Below the pieces are notes generated by a model, which did no database searches, was not told the DNA's origin, and worked only from the letters and a program-made list of their open reading frames with translations. A stretch of 64,000 bases of DNA. Origin: Sinohyriopsis cumingii (lineage: Eukaryota; Mollusca; Bivalvia; Unionida; Unionidae). The translations under genes were made by a program, and so were the position numbers. The stretch spans positions 32,893 through 96,892 of the forward strand of contig JAPYKE020000266.1 in the NCBI GenBank assembly GCA_028554795.2. The letters run 5' to 3'. Below are positions 9,780-21,287 of this stretch, piece by piece (position 1 is the first letter of the stretch; each line of letters starts with the position of its first letter).

Positions 9780-10412
9780 AATGCCCAATCAGCAGGACCA
9801 CCGGAAAAGCACACATAAATAGTTAATTTTATCAACGACCAGAATATCGGCGTCTTTTTCCTGACAGAAACATGGTTATAAATATCAGTTGCGCGGATCT
9901 AACACCCACTGGTTACTCCATCAAGTCGTTCCCACGTAAATCTCGCGGAGGTGGAATTGCTGTCATTACAAAGAACTCCATGATCAAACGTCTTAACCAC
10001 ACCACAACATTCATTTGCGAACACACATTGTTTGAATTAGTCCAAACCACACTCACATTGGAGCAAAGGTCAGTCCAATTTTGCTATCTATACCGCCCTC
10101 CTCCTAGTAGAAAAGACAAGCTGACTGAATCCCTCTTTTTGGAGCAGTTTCCGAATCTCCTGGAGAATGGAAATTCGATAGGAGGCAACCTGATTATTCT
10201 TGGGAATTTCAGCTTTCACTTTGACTGTACCGGAAACCCAAACACATCAAAAGTCATAGATTCCATTATTGTTTTCAACCTCTAACAGCCAGTTAACTAT
10301 TTATGTGCGCTTTTCCCATAAACATGGCCACATTTAAGACTGGATTCTTCATAGACCTGATGATAACATTCTACGGTCCTCCCTGGTATCTCATGAACTT
10401 GCATCAGATCAC
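9780..10412 (+). pseudogene. LINE apurinic-type endonuclease domain (unit 1)
   Basis: This domain nicks target DNA to prime reverse transcription. Visible motifs in order are NAQS at 9780, LTETW near 9855-9869, the ADLTPTGYS and RGGGIAV segments near 9894-9960, YRPP near 10089-10101, GNFSFHFD near 10201-10224, and ASDH at 10401-10412. NAQS, TETW, YRPP and SDH match the family pattern. The GDFN motif reads GNFS here, so two normally conserved residues are changed. Three reading frames are needed to see the whole domain. The same state occurs in all units. Confidence 0.86.
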
Positions 10413-10487
10413 CTCTGCATTACTTGCCTTCTTGACGTATCAGTCCCTAACCCTCCACCTTTATCTGCTACTAAGAGAAACCTCCGT

Positions 10488-11429
10488 ATGATAAATAGAA
10501 CCAAACTAATGCATGACATCCAAGCAAACCTATCAACTTGCTTACCTCCTACAGCAGAACAATTCGATAACTGCCTGCGTTCATTGCTCAACAAACATGC
10601 CCCAGCTACCAAGTGCAGAGTATCAATTCAAAATTATTATCCATGGTATAACAGTGTTCGGGACCAGCATCGCACTGCTAAAAGAGACCGCCGTAAAGCT
10701 GAGAGGCTTTGGCTTTCCACCAGACTCACTATTCTTAATAAAATCTATGAAGCCGCTAAGAAGAATGTCACAAATATAGTCCATGCAGCGAAATCAACCC
10801 ACTACACTACTAAGATCTTGGAAAGTTTCAGCTGCAAAGAGCTCTTCGAAATTATTAACAAGCGAATGTCAAAGGACAAAGGTACACAACTTCCAACTAG
10901 CTTCTCTTCAGTCGACAATCCGGACATGTTTGCAAATTTCTTCCGTGACAAAGTACAAACCATTGGAGATAATATTGACACCACAATATTAATTGACTCG
11001 TCGTCACCATACAGTTGGGATACAGAGTTTGAGCGGCAACCATTAGCAGCATTTGAACCTGTCGCTATGGATTTCGTACGTACAATCCTGATGAAGAGTT
11101 CACCAAAGTCACGTGAACTTGATCCAATTCCAACATCACTGCTGTTTGAGTGCTTAGATTCAGTATTGGCTTCACTAACTGATGTTATTAATACCTCTCT
11201 CTCATCCGGGGAATTCCCATCATTTTTCAAGACTGCCATTGTAAAGCCTCTGCTGAAGAAACCAACACTCGCCAATAACGATTTAAAGAACTACCGCCCA
11301 GTTTCTAATCTCCCATTCATATCAAAAATCTTAGAAAAGGTTGTTCTATCCCAGCATGTATCTCATCTGAATTCAAACAGTCTTTTTCAGCAATGTACAA
11401 TCTGCATATCGCCCTTGCCACAGTGCTGA
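10488..11429 (+). pseudogene. LINE linker and N-terminal RT segment (unit 1), longest open stretch
   Basis: This frame is open for 313 codons and is in phase with the endonuclease SDH motif upstream, so the ATG at 10488 is internal and not a true start. It covers the connection between endonuclease and RT and reaches NYRPVSNLPFISKILEKV at about 11290-11343, the first conserved RT block. Unit 1 keeps a serine codon TCA at 11322-11324, where units 2, 3 and 4 have TAA. Private unit 1 changes are visible at 10429, 10864, 10908, 10917-10918 and 11112. At 10864, 10908, 10917-10918 and 11112 the other units look closer to the usual family residues, for example a VDLPD-type segment and SCELDP. Confidence 0.85.
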
Positions 11430-11868
11430 AACTAATCTTCTTAAAGTAGTTAATGACATTCTCTCTGCTTTGGATAGCGGAAAGATTACAGTCCTCACCC
11501 TCCTTGATTTGTCTGCAGCATTTGACACAATAGACCATGATATATTACTTCACCGTCTCCAGCATGTATTTGGCATTCATGATACAGCCTTACTGTGGTT
11601 CAAGACCTATTTGGTCAACAGGACACAAATTGTGTCTGCATGGAAAACACTCCAGCCCAGTTGTGGTGTTCCACTTGGACCTGTTCTCTTCATTCTTTAC
11701 ACTCAGCCGTTCTCAAGTGTCATAGATCATCATCCAGTGCCTCACCAATTGTATGCTGATGACACCCAAATATACAAATCTAGCCACCCAACTGAAGTTG
11801 ATGCTACCATCCAAGGTGTCGAGAGGTGCATTTCTGATGTCAGATCATGGATGACATGTCGCAGATGA
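11404..11868 (+). pseudogene. LINE reverse transcriptase catalytic core (unit 1)
   Basis: The core resumes in a new frame near 11400 and reads QSAYRPCHSAETNLLKVVND, then DLSAAFDTIDHD with the first catalytic aspartate at 11524-11526. YADD at 11752-11763 supplies the other two. Between GVP (ending 11673) and LGPVLF (starting 11674) the family normally has QGSV; four codons are missing in frame, removing the core of the motif that contacts template and nucleotide. All complete units share this deletion, so it predates amplification and alone should abolish activity. Confidence 0.87.
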
Positions 11869-12600
11869 ATGATGATAAAACTGAGGCCACTGTGATCACA
11901 ATACAAAGACTTTCTCATTTACATCCTGTACCTCAGACAATAAATATCAGCAATACCAACATTAAATATAATACAATCAGTACGAAACCTAGGAGTTACT
12001 CTGGACAGTACTCTCACATTACACCAACATGTCATGAACATATGGAAGGCTGCATATCTTGAGCTGGGACATATCAGTTCCATTCGCAAATATCTTTCAG
12101 TTGATGCCACCAAAACAATGTTGTGTTCATTAGTACTTTCAAGACTGGACTATTGTAGTTCAATTTTGTCTAGTTCATCTCAATATTTACTCCAGAAACT
12201 TCAGAAAGTTCAAAACACAGCTGCTCGGATCATACTTAGAGTACCACGATCAGAGCACACCTGCCCGCTGCTCTGTACCCTACACTGGCTATGCAATCGA
12301 TCCAGAATCAAGCACAAAATTTGTTCTCTGTGCTACGTTTCACTGACGGACTCCAGTCCAACATAGCTATCCGACCTCACCCACGTGTACACACCAGCAA
12401 GATACTTACAATCCTCTTCTGACAATCGTATACTCATTATTCCCACTATGAAAACAAAGTCATATGGACAGGGTTCTTTTGCATACCAGCGCCCAGCAAC
12501 GTGGAATGAATTGCCCACTGAACTTAGACACAAAGACACAGTGATCCCATTCAAGAGATCTCTTAAAACTCACTTATTTCGACTGCAAGAACAAACTTAA
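11869..12600 (+). pseudogene. LINE RT thumb and C-terminal region (unit 1)
   Basis: Parts of at least two frames give the usual post-RT sequence of L2/CR1 elements: an LGV-type segment near 11990-12010 split by a frame change, then SRLDYCSSILS near 12138-12170, KVQNTAARIILRV near 12208-12246, LHWL near 12282-12294, a PARYL segment near 12395, AYQRPATWNELP near 12482-12517 and FKRSLKTHLFRLQ near 12550-12588. One stop replaces a tyrosine-type position at 12364-12366. The terminal stop is at 12598. Confidence 0.85.
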
Positions 12601-12723
12601 AGACATAATGTTTCCTACCTTAAATATTTTCAGCCTTTTTTTAATGTTTACTAATTTCATGGTGTTTGTTTTTGTAATCATATCATTATATATCTTTTTA
12701 TGTTATAGGTGTTGTCTAATGTT

Positions 12724-12769
12724 GTAAAGCGTTTAGAGCTTCTAAAGATTAGGCGCTATACAAAGTCCA

Positions 12770-12770
<1 letters not shown>
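12724..12770 (+). other. L2-type 3' terminal hairpin of the LINE (unit 1)
   Basis: The segment GTAAAGCGTTTAGAGC, then TCTAAAG, then GGCGCTATACAAA, leads directly into the (ATT)n tail. It contains a small perfect stem, TTTAGA at 12732-12737 with TCTAAA at 12741-12746, inside an AGCG/CGCT pair. Elements of this group end in this way, and the RT recognises such a structure on its own RNA. This supports the L2/CR1 assignment independently of the protein. Confidence 0.78.
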
Positions 12771-12809
<39 letters not shown>

Positions 12810-12810
12810 T
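12771..12810 (+). repeat. (ATT)n LINE tail, about 13 triplets (unit 1)
   Basis: This perfect ATT microsatellite forms the 3' tail of the LINE. Its length varies between units (about 13, 17 and 15 triplets in units 1, 3 and 4), making it a fast-changing marker within the array. Confidence 0.93.
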
Positions 12811-15800
12811 ATAGTGACCTCTTTCAAAAGAGTGTATTATTTAACCTTTCAGTCTCAAGATGGTAAGACTTCTTGTGTCAGCGGTGTGTCATATCAAGGA
12901 GAGTATGGATATGTAGATTATAGATGTATAGAGTGAATTGAAAAACTGGGAGAGATAGGCTTTTATGTTGATCTGAACCCAAACTTGTATCCTGAATTGT
13001 AAAGATTTCGCACACTGAAACAAACGTTTGCCAACAAGACTATAGTCAAAAGATAATTTAAGAGGCCCCATTGTATAACTCAGTCCTTTGTTCAAATCTG
13101 TCTTCTTCAGGGCAGCTATGTTCTATGTGTCAATAAGGTCTGTACCATGAGCACCAAGAATTGGGAAGTTTTATTGGATCTCTTGAGTATTACATCGCCA
13201 AGGGAAAGATTATATTCAAACAGGGACTCTAGAAGAATGTCAATACATTCTTGGAAGCAATGAAGGTTGTCATCTGCAGGGAGATAAGCACTAAAATGCG
13301 AAAAGCGGACTTAAAAAATGTCAATCTAAGTTACCACAGCCTAGCTGTTTGAGATAATATGCAAGAATTTTCTTGTACTGTACTGACACTCCTTTTGCGC
13401 CCTTATGTATTAAAAATCATACTCACTATTATCTACTTTAGTCTCACACAAACAATTCAAATAGACAGTTTTAGTGTAGCATTTTGCCAGGAGTGCACAA
13501 GGAATGTACTCATCGAATAAAACTGACTGCGTGTTTCAGGAAAGGCACAAAACTCCCTGTGCTGTACGGAGAAAGCAATTGTCATGCATTTATTGATGGG
13601 TGTGGGGACTATGAAGAACCACATAATTTTCAAGATCGACCAACTACTTCCCGCTTGTTTCACTGTTCAAGTTTGACACACACTTCGCCCGAGACCATTA
13701 TCCTACCAACACCAAGTGTTCAGACAACCGTGCCATCTGAAACACGTACAGTGCCAATGATCAGTTCAGTTCCAGTGACGCAGATTCCATTCGACAATAG
13801 TTCCACTAATCTTACTTCAGAAACGTCAGCAAGCCAAGATAGCGGCAGCCCCGATCAGAGACTCGTCGCCAGTCATAATGATTAAAATAGTACTATTTGT
13901 ATGGCAACCCCATTAAATATTATATATACTGATCCGACTGCGTCGGTGTTGACCATTTAGGGTTTAGCCTTCTCATTTAGGTACTGTTACTCATAATCCT
14001 ATAGACAGTTTTTCATAGAGTGCAAATTATCCTACACGTCACCGCCATTTCTTCCTGAACAAAACTAAGTACCAAAAACATAAATCGTATGCTGAGCCAA
14101 CAATGTATCCATATATTTCCTCCACCACTCCCACCAACTCAGAATTGCTTATCTTCACATATCCATCAACTAGGTCCTACTAGCCACAACCGCAAAGCAG
14201 CTCTCAGACATTTTGTTTGGGATGCGGCGGCCTTCGTTCATCTCGCACAATGGAAGGCGTGCACTGTTTGATTCAAGTGCACATATATTTCCTACAAAAG
14301 TTAGGTTTCTAGATCGTGTAGGCTTACCATCATTTCAACAACCTATTTCATAGATTTTAGGAGTTTGGCAGTTTGAGCACCATAGTGTCTCAGGTGATGT
14401 CGAACTAAATTTACAACTAGGATGCATTCGCTGGTCTCATTCATTCTGAATGTCGTCAAAGTTTAATATCATATATCGATCCTCAGTATCCAATTTTCGA
14501 CTACGTACAAAGCCTAGATGTTTGAGATAATATTGAAGAATTTTATTGTACCGTACTGACACGATTGTGACCATATGTGTTAAAGTCATACGCACTATTA
14601 TCTACTTTAGTCTGACACAACGCAATTAATTAAATTGACAGTTTTAGTGTATCATTTTATCTAGAGTGCACAAAGAATGATCTCACTGAATAATACCGAC
14701 TTTGCTTTCTCTTATGGAAACGCACATCACTCCCGAGCTGTACGGAGAATACAAGTGTCATTGATGGGTGTGGAGAAAATAAAGCAGTGAGAAAATTCTA
14801 GCTCTGGCATTCGAGCCAGTGTAAGTCCACAAGACCGATCTTTCAGCCGATGTAGGGGCACGTTTAAGACGTGAGAACGGAGCGCAATGGTGGTATTGTG
14901 TTGAAAGAAAAGAATATTTATAAACTGAGGTCACGAATGGACGATACTTCGTGTCGAATACAAGTATTACAATGAGTTATGGATTAAAATTCGTTGTGTC
15001 ACATACGGATCAGCTCTACGCGTAAAACAGGACATTAGTGAGTTCCAGTTTCACTGAGATGACAAATAAACTGAGCAATGGAAAAGAAAAATCAATAATT
15101 AGGACAGAAATTACTTTTTAATAACCTTATTATTTCATGACTGCTTTCATTGTCATTGAGACTGCATGCATTATTAGTGTCTTTTAAATGTTATATTATT
15201 TGTATACTTTGCTTTTTTCAGCTTATTTTTGGCTTCGTTCTTATAGTGGTTTGTTGTCCCCCCCGCTCCCCATCTCAACGTTTATTTCCTACAAAAGTTA
15301 GACTTCTAGATCGTGTAGGCTCATATTCACTTCAACATTCTATTTCTTAGATTTTCGGAGTTGGCAGTGAGCATCATGTTGTCCCAGGTCATGTCGAACT
15401 AAATTTACGAATAGGGTGCATTCGTTGGTCTCATTCATTATGTCTGTCGTACCAGTTTTATATAATATGTCGATCCCCAGTATCTAATTTTCGACTACGT
15501 ACAAAGACGTCTTAGATCTCGATGGGCAGATACACTCGTTATAAATCTAATACACAGACCGACCGAGTTAGTGTGTGGTGTTCACACCATTGCTGTTCTC
15601 TCAAATACCATTTCATCAATGAGAAAATTTCCCAATTTAACAACTATCTTACTTGTACCTTCACATAGCTAGCTAAAAATTCCCAAATTATTCCCGCTCG
15701 TATAACCGTAGCAGTTTCAAACAGAATTTACATTCCAATAATCAATCTCAACTCCATCACTAAGGCATAAACTTGTCAAAAACGTATTGTCGTCTTCTGA

Positions 15801-15888
15801 TGCACTTCATCCTCACGCCATATTTACCACTGCGGTTTATAATCATTCTGATTCCCATGTCATAGATCCGCAATGAAATTAGCCACAA

Positions 15889-16939
15889 GAAAGATTGGTT
15901 TTGGTTTAGTTTAAGTGTTATTTATATTTACAATGCTAAAGATATCAAATGTGGAGTTTGCCAGAAATTCTCAATAGAGCAAGCTTTATGAAAGTAAGGC
16001 TCTTTTGCTCTTCACTATCAAACACCTTCATTGTGTCAAAAAATGCGGCATAGACTTTTGATTCCAGGTTAGTGAAGTTAGCATTGCGTAAGATAAACTA
16101 TGCCGTTTATGCAAGCCAGACTGTTTTGAAGCTCCGCTGCTGTGTATTTGAAACATTTAACATTTTTGTTTTGCGCTTTGTAATGAATCTAATATACACA
16201 CATTTTTTAAATACTTTGTACAAAACGGCTGATAAAATTACAGCCTATAGTAGATAGAGACATTTTTACACTTCTTGTCCGCCTTTGTAGACTGGTACAA
16301 TTATGCTTACCTTCAAGACAGATGGAAGATAAGTATTTAGTATCACACCGAATAGATTTGTAATAATTTCTATCAGTTGTTAGCTCGCGTATATGTTATG
16401 CTCGCACTGTATAGCATATATCCCCATTGTTTCACCGAGCTTAAGTTGTATTATGAATGCTTCTATTTAGTGACATGTAATATTGTCAGTCAAAACAGAC
16501 ACTTTAAAATGGGTTCCTTTGTTCGTTGCAAGGGTAGGAAATGGAGTATTTTCTGGGGTGCATAGATTATTGATATATCTGACATTATGTTAGCTGCCTA
16601 TTGTGCATTGGATGTTGTTTCAAATTTCAATCCCAAACAGCTTTTTAAGTTTTTGTTGTTTAATATAACAGAAGTTTCTAATATCTAACAGCATATTCAA
16701 CTATGTTATTAAACACTCTATCTTCGTACGTATTGATAGCTTGCCCTTGATGTTATTTTACATTCTCCCTTGCCAATCTTCCATTGATTGTAGGTTACAT
16801 ACCTTAGTCACCTGTGTCTCCCATCTTCAATCCATCTCCTTCTAAACTATATAGCCCTTTCATGTGCTTCATGAATGTCCTTTGACCAATAAGGTTTTAG
16901 TTGAATACGGATTGTCTTTCAAGAAGTTTTTGTTAGAGT
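15889..16939 (-). mobile_element. Old LINE RT remnant (half A, unit 2)
   Basis: Same minus-strand RT fossil as at 2600-3650, at a constant offset of 13289 and with almost no changes. Confidence 0.65.
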
Positions 16940-17092
16940 GGCTTTTTTTCAAAAGAGTTTATTATTTAACTCTTCTATTTGTTTTGGCATCAACTGGATT
17001 GAATATAATCATTTATGTAATCTTTCGTCAATCTCTAGTTGGTAAGCCTTCTTGTGTCAGCTGTGTGCCATTCGAAGGAGAGTATGGACATG

Positions 17093-17171
17093 TATCTCTT
17101 CCAGTCGCTAGGTATTTCAATTCTCTCTATATATTAGAAAGAACTGAAATACCTTGTGACGGGAAGAGATA
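17093..17171. other. 79-nt hairpin (unit 2)
   Basis: Identical to the hairpin at 3804-3882. Confidence 0.75.
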
Positions 17172-17652
17172 GGCTTTTATTGTGATCTAGCCCCAAATTT
17201 GTATCCTGATTTGTTAAGACCTGGCACACTGAAACAAATGTTTGCCAACAAGAATATCGTCAAAAGATAGTTTAAAGTGTCCAATATGTGTAACTCTGTC
17301 CTTTGTTCAAATTTGTCTTCTTCAGAGCCACTAAGTTATTTGTGTCAATAAAGTTTGTACCATGAGCACCAAGAATGGAAAATTTCATCGTATCTCATGC
17401 GTATTACATCGCCAAGTGAAGCATTATACTCAAACAGGGACTCCAGAATGTCAATATATTCTTGGAAGACATGAATGTTGTGATCTGCAGGAAGATAAGC
17501 ACCAAAATACGAAATGCGGAGTTTTGCCTAAAAGAGTTATTCTCAGGTCAGTTAGCACGATTCGGTCGTTACCACAACCTAGTTATTTGAGATAATAGGA
17601 ATGACTTTTCTTGTATCGTACTCCCAGCGCTTTTTTGACCTCCTGTATTTAT

Positions 17653-17779
17653 AGGTTACTGTATTTGTATGGGAAAATATCAACGAAATTTTCGGATGGA
17701 GATACTGCACGACCTTGGGAGCGCTGTATATCCATCCGACAAAACGAGTTCATATTTTTCCATACAAATGCAGTAGCCT
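17653..17779. repeat. 127-nt foldback (unit 2)
   Basis: Same foldback as in unit 1, with A in place of G at 17687, as in units 3 and 4. Confidence 0.67.
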
Positions 17780-20700
17780 TTTTATTATATGCTCATTTTC
17801 TTATTCTACTAAAGACATTATTATGTAAACAAAAATACACTACACGAAACAAAGTAACTGAATATATGCTGTATACCATACTAAATACACAAGCGCAGAT
17901 TCATCATTATACAACAACACTATTATTAGTGCGCACTTGACTCCGCCAGGATAAATTTGAACTTTGTCGTGTGCCAGACAGAACTTTCGAAAGAAAATGA
18001 AATTTTGGTCTACTTAAAATTGAAATTTGGAGTCATGTCGTGAATGAATGTGCAGTAGAGCAACTTTTCTATTTGATCTGGAATGAATAGATTTTGGTAT
18101 TTTTGTCGTTTCTGTGAAATTTCGTGATTATGGACTGGATTTATGTACCAATTCTACATGAAGTTCATTGGATTTCATTGGAGATAGAGCAGCGTCTTGA
18201 CATCGGCAAGTGTGTTTCTGTTTTGCCATTGAATGTTTGAAATCATAATGTGGGACAAATATGAAGTCATTCAATTTCAATTATCAAATAGACGATATGA
18301 AATCTAAAGTTTATTTCATTTTGAGTACAGTCAAGAGGATGTAATTGCACTTGGAATATAGTCGAAATTACTGTACGATTTCGAAATGCGTTATCAAGCT
18401 TGAGATCCCACGACATGGCTCATGTAATTCGGATTTACAGAACTAAGAAAGTACATTTTGAGGAAATTCAGAATGTAAAACTGTAAGTATAGTTTTGTAA
18501 TTCTTATTAGCAGCTAAAGAAAACAGTTTATGCCTTGTAACTTGCATGTTATTTGTAGGTACCCACCTATTTTATGACATCTAGCGTCTATCGCGAAAAT
18601 CCGAAACATTGTATCATAAAAGCTAACACGGAATGTAGCAAAGCAGATGGTATGTGGCAGTCCACGAAACAGCTATCTTTTAGTTCATTCAGAAACAAAT
18701 TTAATCAACCAAACGTAAAGCGTATGCTTACACGACTGTATATGATTTGTTTACAAAGTAGTTCCTAACACACTATTGGGCACACGTATCCTGGACATGA
18801 GTGCAATATGGAGGTATGCAATATCGTAGAATATTGAAAGATTCTGACAATGTATATCTCATGCGCATTACATCGCCAAGGAAATCATTATATACAAACG
18901 GGGACTCCAGAATCTCAATACCTTCATGGAAGAAATGAAGGTTGTCATCCCAAGGAAGATAAGAACTAAAATGCGAAAACCGGTTTAAGATTTGTTTAAT
19001 TCTTTGTTTAGTTAGCACGATTCCGTTCTTACCAAAGCCAAGTTGTTTGAGATAATATGCATGAATTGTTTTGTACCGTACTGACACCGCTTTTGCGACC
19101 TTATGTATTAAAAAGTCATACTCACTATTGTCTACTTTAGTCTCACACAAACCCATCCAATTAACAGTTTTAGTGTAGCATTTTGCCAGCAGTGCACAAG
19201 CAATGTGCTCACCGAATAAAACTGTTTGCGTGTTTTAGAAAACGCACAAAACTACCCGTGCTGTACGGAGAAAGCAATAGTCATGCATTTATTGATGGGT
19301 GTCGGGACTTTTAAGAACCACATAATTTTCAAGATCGACCAGCTACTTGCCGCTTGTTTCACTGTCCAGTTTCGACACACACTTCGCCCGAGACAATTAT
19401 CCTACCAACAGTGTCATCTGAAACACTTACAGTGCCAATGACCTGTTCAGTTCCAGTGACGCAGATTCCATTCGACTATAGTTCAATAATCTTGCGCCAG
19501 CAACACAAGCAAGCCAAGATAGCGTCAGCCCCTGTGAGAGACTCATCGCCAGTCATAATGATTCAAATGTACTCTTTTTATGGCAAAGCCATTAAATATT
19601 ACATATACTGCTACAACTGCTTCGGTGCCAAGAACATTTGGGGTTTAGCCTTCTAATATAGTTAATATTACTCTTCATCCTATAGACAGTTTTTCATAGA
19701 GTGCCAATTATTCTATACATCACCGCCATTTCGACCTAAACAAATCTAAGTACCAACAATATAAATCGTCTGATTAGCCAACAATTTCTAAAAATATTCC
19801 CTCCACCATCCCCACCAACTAAGAATTGCTTATCTTCACATATGCATCAACTAGGCCCTACTAGCCAAAACCGCAAAGCAGGTCTCAGACATTTTGGTTG
19901 TGATGTGGTGGCATCTCGAACAATGGAAGGCGTGCACTGTTTGATTCAAGTGCACATATTTCCTACAAACGTTCGTTTTCTAGATCGTGAAGGCTTAAAT
20001 TTACTTCAACATCCTGTTTCTCAGATTTCGCAGTTGGCAGTGAGCATCATAGTGTCACATATTATGTCGAAATAAATTTACGAATAGGATGCATTCGTTG
20101 GTCTCATGTCTGGTATGTCGTACCAGTTTGATATCATATATCGATCCTCAGTATCGAATTTTCCATTACGTACAAAAGCCTAAATGTTTGAGATAATATT
20201 CAAGAATTGGCTTGTACCGTACTAACACCGCTTTTGCGACCATATGTATTATAGTCATACTCACTGTTATCTACTCTAGTGGGTTCTAATTACAATGAGA
20301 TGACAAAAAACTGAGGAATGGAAAAGAGAGTTCAATAATAGGACAGAAATTAATATTAAATAACCATATTATTTCATGACTGCTTTCATTGTCATTGAGA
20401 ATGCATACAAAGTTAGTGTTATATGTCTGAAAATGTTATTTTTTAAAAAATATTTTGTAATTTGCGTTCTACAGTGGTTTGTTGTTCACCATCTCAACTT
20501 TCTGAACGTAGAGTGTTCTTGGCATAGTGTAGCTTGTATAACCGTCGTTTGAGGTTTACAATGATTTTTCGGAATGGCTTAACTTGTGTTTAGATATATC
20601 AGTAACTACTAGTAAATTAGTTGCACAGAGTGCGCAGGACATTATGACCATTCTGTTCCAAGTAAATAAATCCATTATCAGGCATTAGAATAAGAAAAAA

Positions 20701-21287
20701 ACAAAACTAGGCAAAGTTCACAACTTGCTTGCTTGTGAGTGAACAGCACATTATCAACATACTAACAAATCACTACCACTCAATATCATATTTGCTTATG
20801 TTTCGCATATTATGAGTGACAACGACCATGATCTACAATGTAATATTCTTTGCCATCGATATTGTAGTCATCATAGTTATTTTTGTAGCTTGTTTCACCG
20901 TATAAATGTGAGTTTCTGACATGATAGTTACTTTACCTATCTGAAGCAGGTACTGGAACATCCCTTTTAATTGAACACTTTCATGTGTAATATCTTGAAC
21001 GAAGGCTGGGTTTTTCTCAAATGAAATCTGCATTTTCTACAATTGCAAGCTTATCGGTAGGAATAGTTATCTTTACAATGATGTTTTCTTTATTTTTTTT
21101 TTTTTTTTTTTTGTTCAAACCAAATTTTTGAAGTGGTATTTGTGAAGAATTCTGTATGTTCTTATACGTCTGGGATAAATTTCATTTGTTTCGTGCGGCC
21201 ATTCCTGCAAAGAAAGGTATACATTCTCATTATAAAATAGTCTTTTACACAAGTTATTCTAAGGCGTATGACTTAATTCTGCAAAAA

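Larger units (their letters stand above)
9266..12600 (+). pseudogene. LINE ORF2 pseudogene: endonuclease-reverse transcriptase (unit 1)
   Basis: The frame starts at the ATG at 9266, 17 nt after the initiator-like word, and its final stop is at 12598-12600. The N-terminal part (9266-9770) includes a basic stretch GGRRRTGRRIP near 9630-9655, as often found before the endonuclease in L2/CR1 elements. A stop at 9494 interrupts it and the frame continues past that stop. The frame changes near 9770, near 9860, between 10285 and 10385, near 11395 and after 11868, and there are extra stops, for example near 9822 and 12364. The total length of about 1,100 codons fits the family. A translated product would be fragments only. 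Confidence 0.88.
9239..12810 (+). mobile_element. L2/CR1-group LINE, near full length but inactive (unit 1)
   Basis: This non-LTR retrotransposon of about 3.57 kb copies itself by target-primed reverse transcription when active. In order it shows a 5' end with the word CAAGATGGCCG, an ORF2-type frame from 9266 to 12600 with endonuclease, reverse transcriptase and C-terminal region, a short 3' UTR with an L2-type terminal hairpin, and an (ATT)n tail. The ends were set by comparing the occupied site in half B with the unoccupied site in half A near 3647-3662. Weak flanking similarity (AGATGGCCGT at 9241, ATAGTGACCT at 12811) might be a decayed target duplication, but this is not firm. Several stops and frameshifts and an in-frame RT deletion are shared by the copies, so the element was dead before the array expanded. 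The L2/CR1 assignment rests on the RT style, the C-terminal region and the microsatellite tail; L2 versus a close relative cannot be settled by eye. Confidence 0.9.
5560..13145. repeat. Half B of unit 1: second ~4 kb block, carrying the L2/CR1 LINE
   Basis: Half B is collinear with half A but is enlarged by the LINE at 9239-12810. With the LINE removed it is about 4.0 kb, close to half A. The stretch 7216-7790 has no obvious partner in half A and I recognise nothing in it. A T-rich run at 7796-7825 varies in length between units and reads as an A-rich tail on the minus strand. In the other units half B lies at about 18849-26274, 31984-39572, 45282-52872 and 58582-64000 (cut). Confidence 0.87.
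1..13295. repeat. Tandem macrosatellite unit 1 (13,295 bp)
   Basis: The sequence starting at base 1 recurs at 13296, 26425, 39723 and 53023 with near identity over the full length, so the window is a head-to-tail array. This unit serves as the reference for positions within the unit. Its internal order is half A, a joining segment of about 1.5 kb, and half B with an inserted L2/CR1 LINE. The start of the unit is arbitrary because the array is continuous. Unit 1 is the most distinctive copy inside the LINE: it has a cluster of private variants between about 9500 and 11332, and its RT frame is open where units 2 to 4 have a stop. Confidence 0.97.

Noticed and set aside
10802-11275. 157-codon minus-strand open frame
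   Set aside because: It lies antisense to the LINE linker/RT frame, has no recognisable domain and exists because the sense frame is open.
12709-12936. Open frame with a long leucine run
   Set aside because: It is a translation of the (ATT)n LINE tail and flanking DNA; its length simply follows triplet number in each unit.
1-13295. rDNA, histone or snRNA gene cluster as explanation for the tandem array
   Set aside because: No rRNA, histone or snRNA sequence was recognised within the unit.
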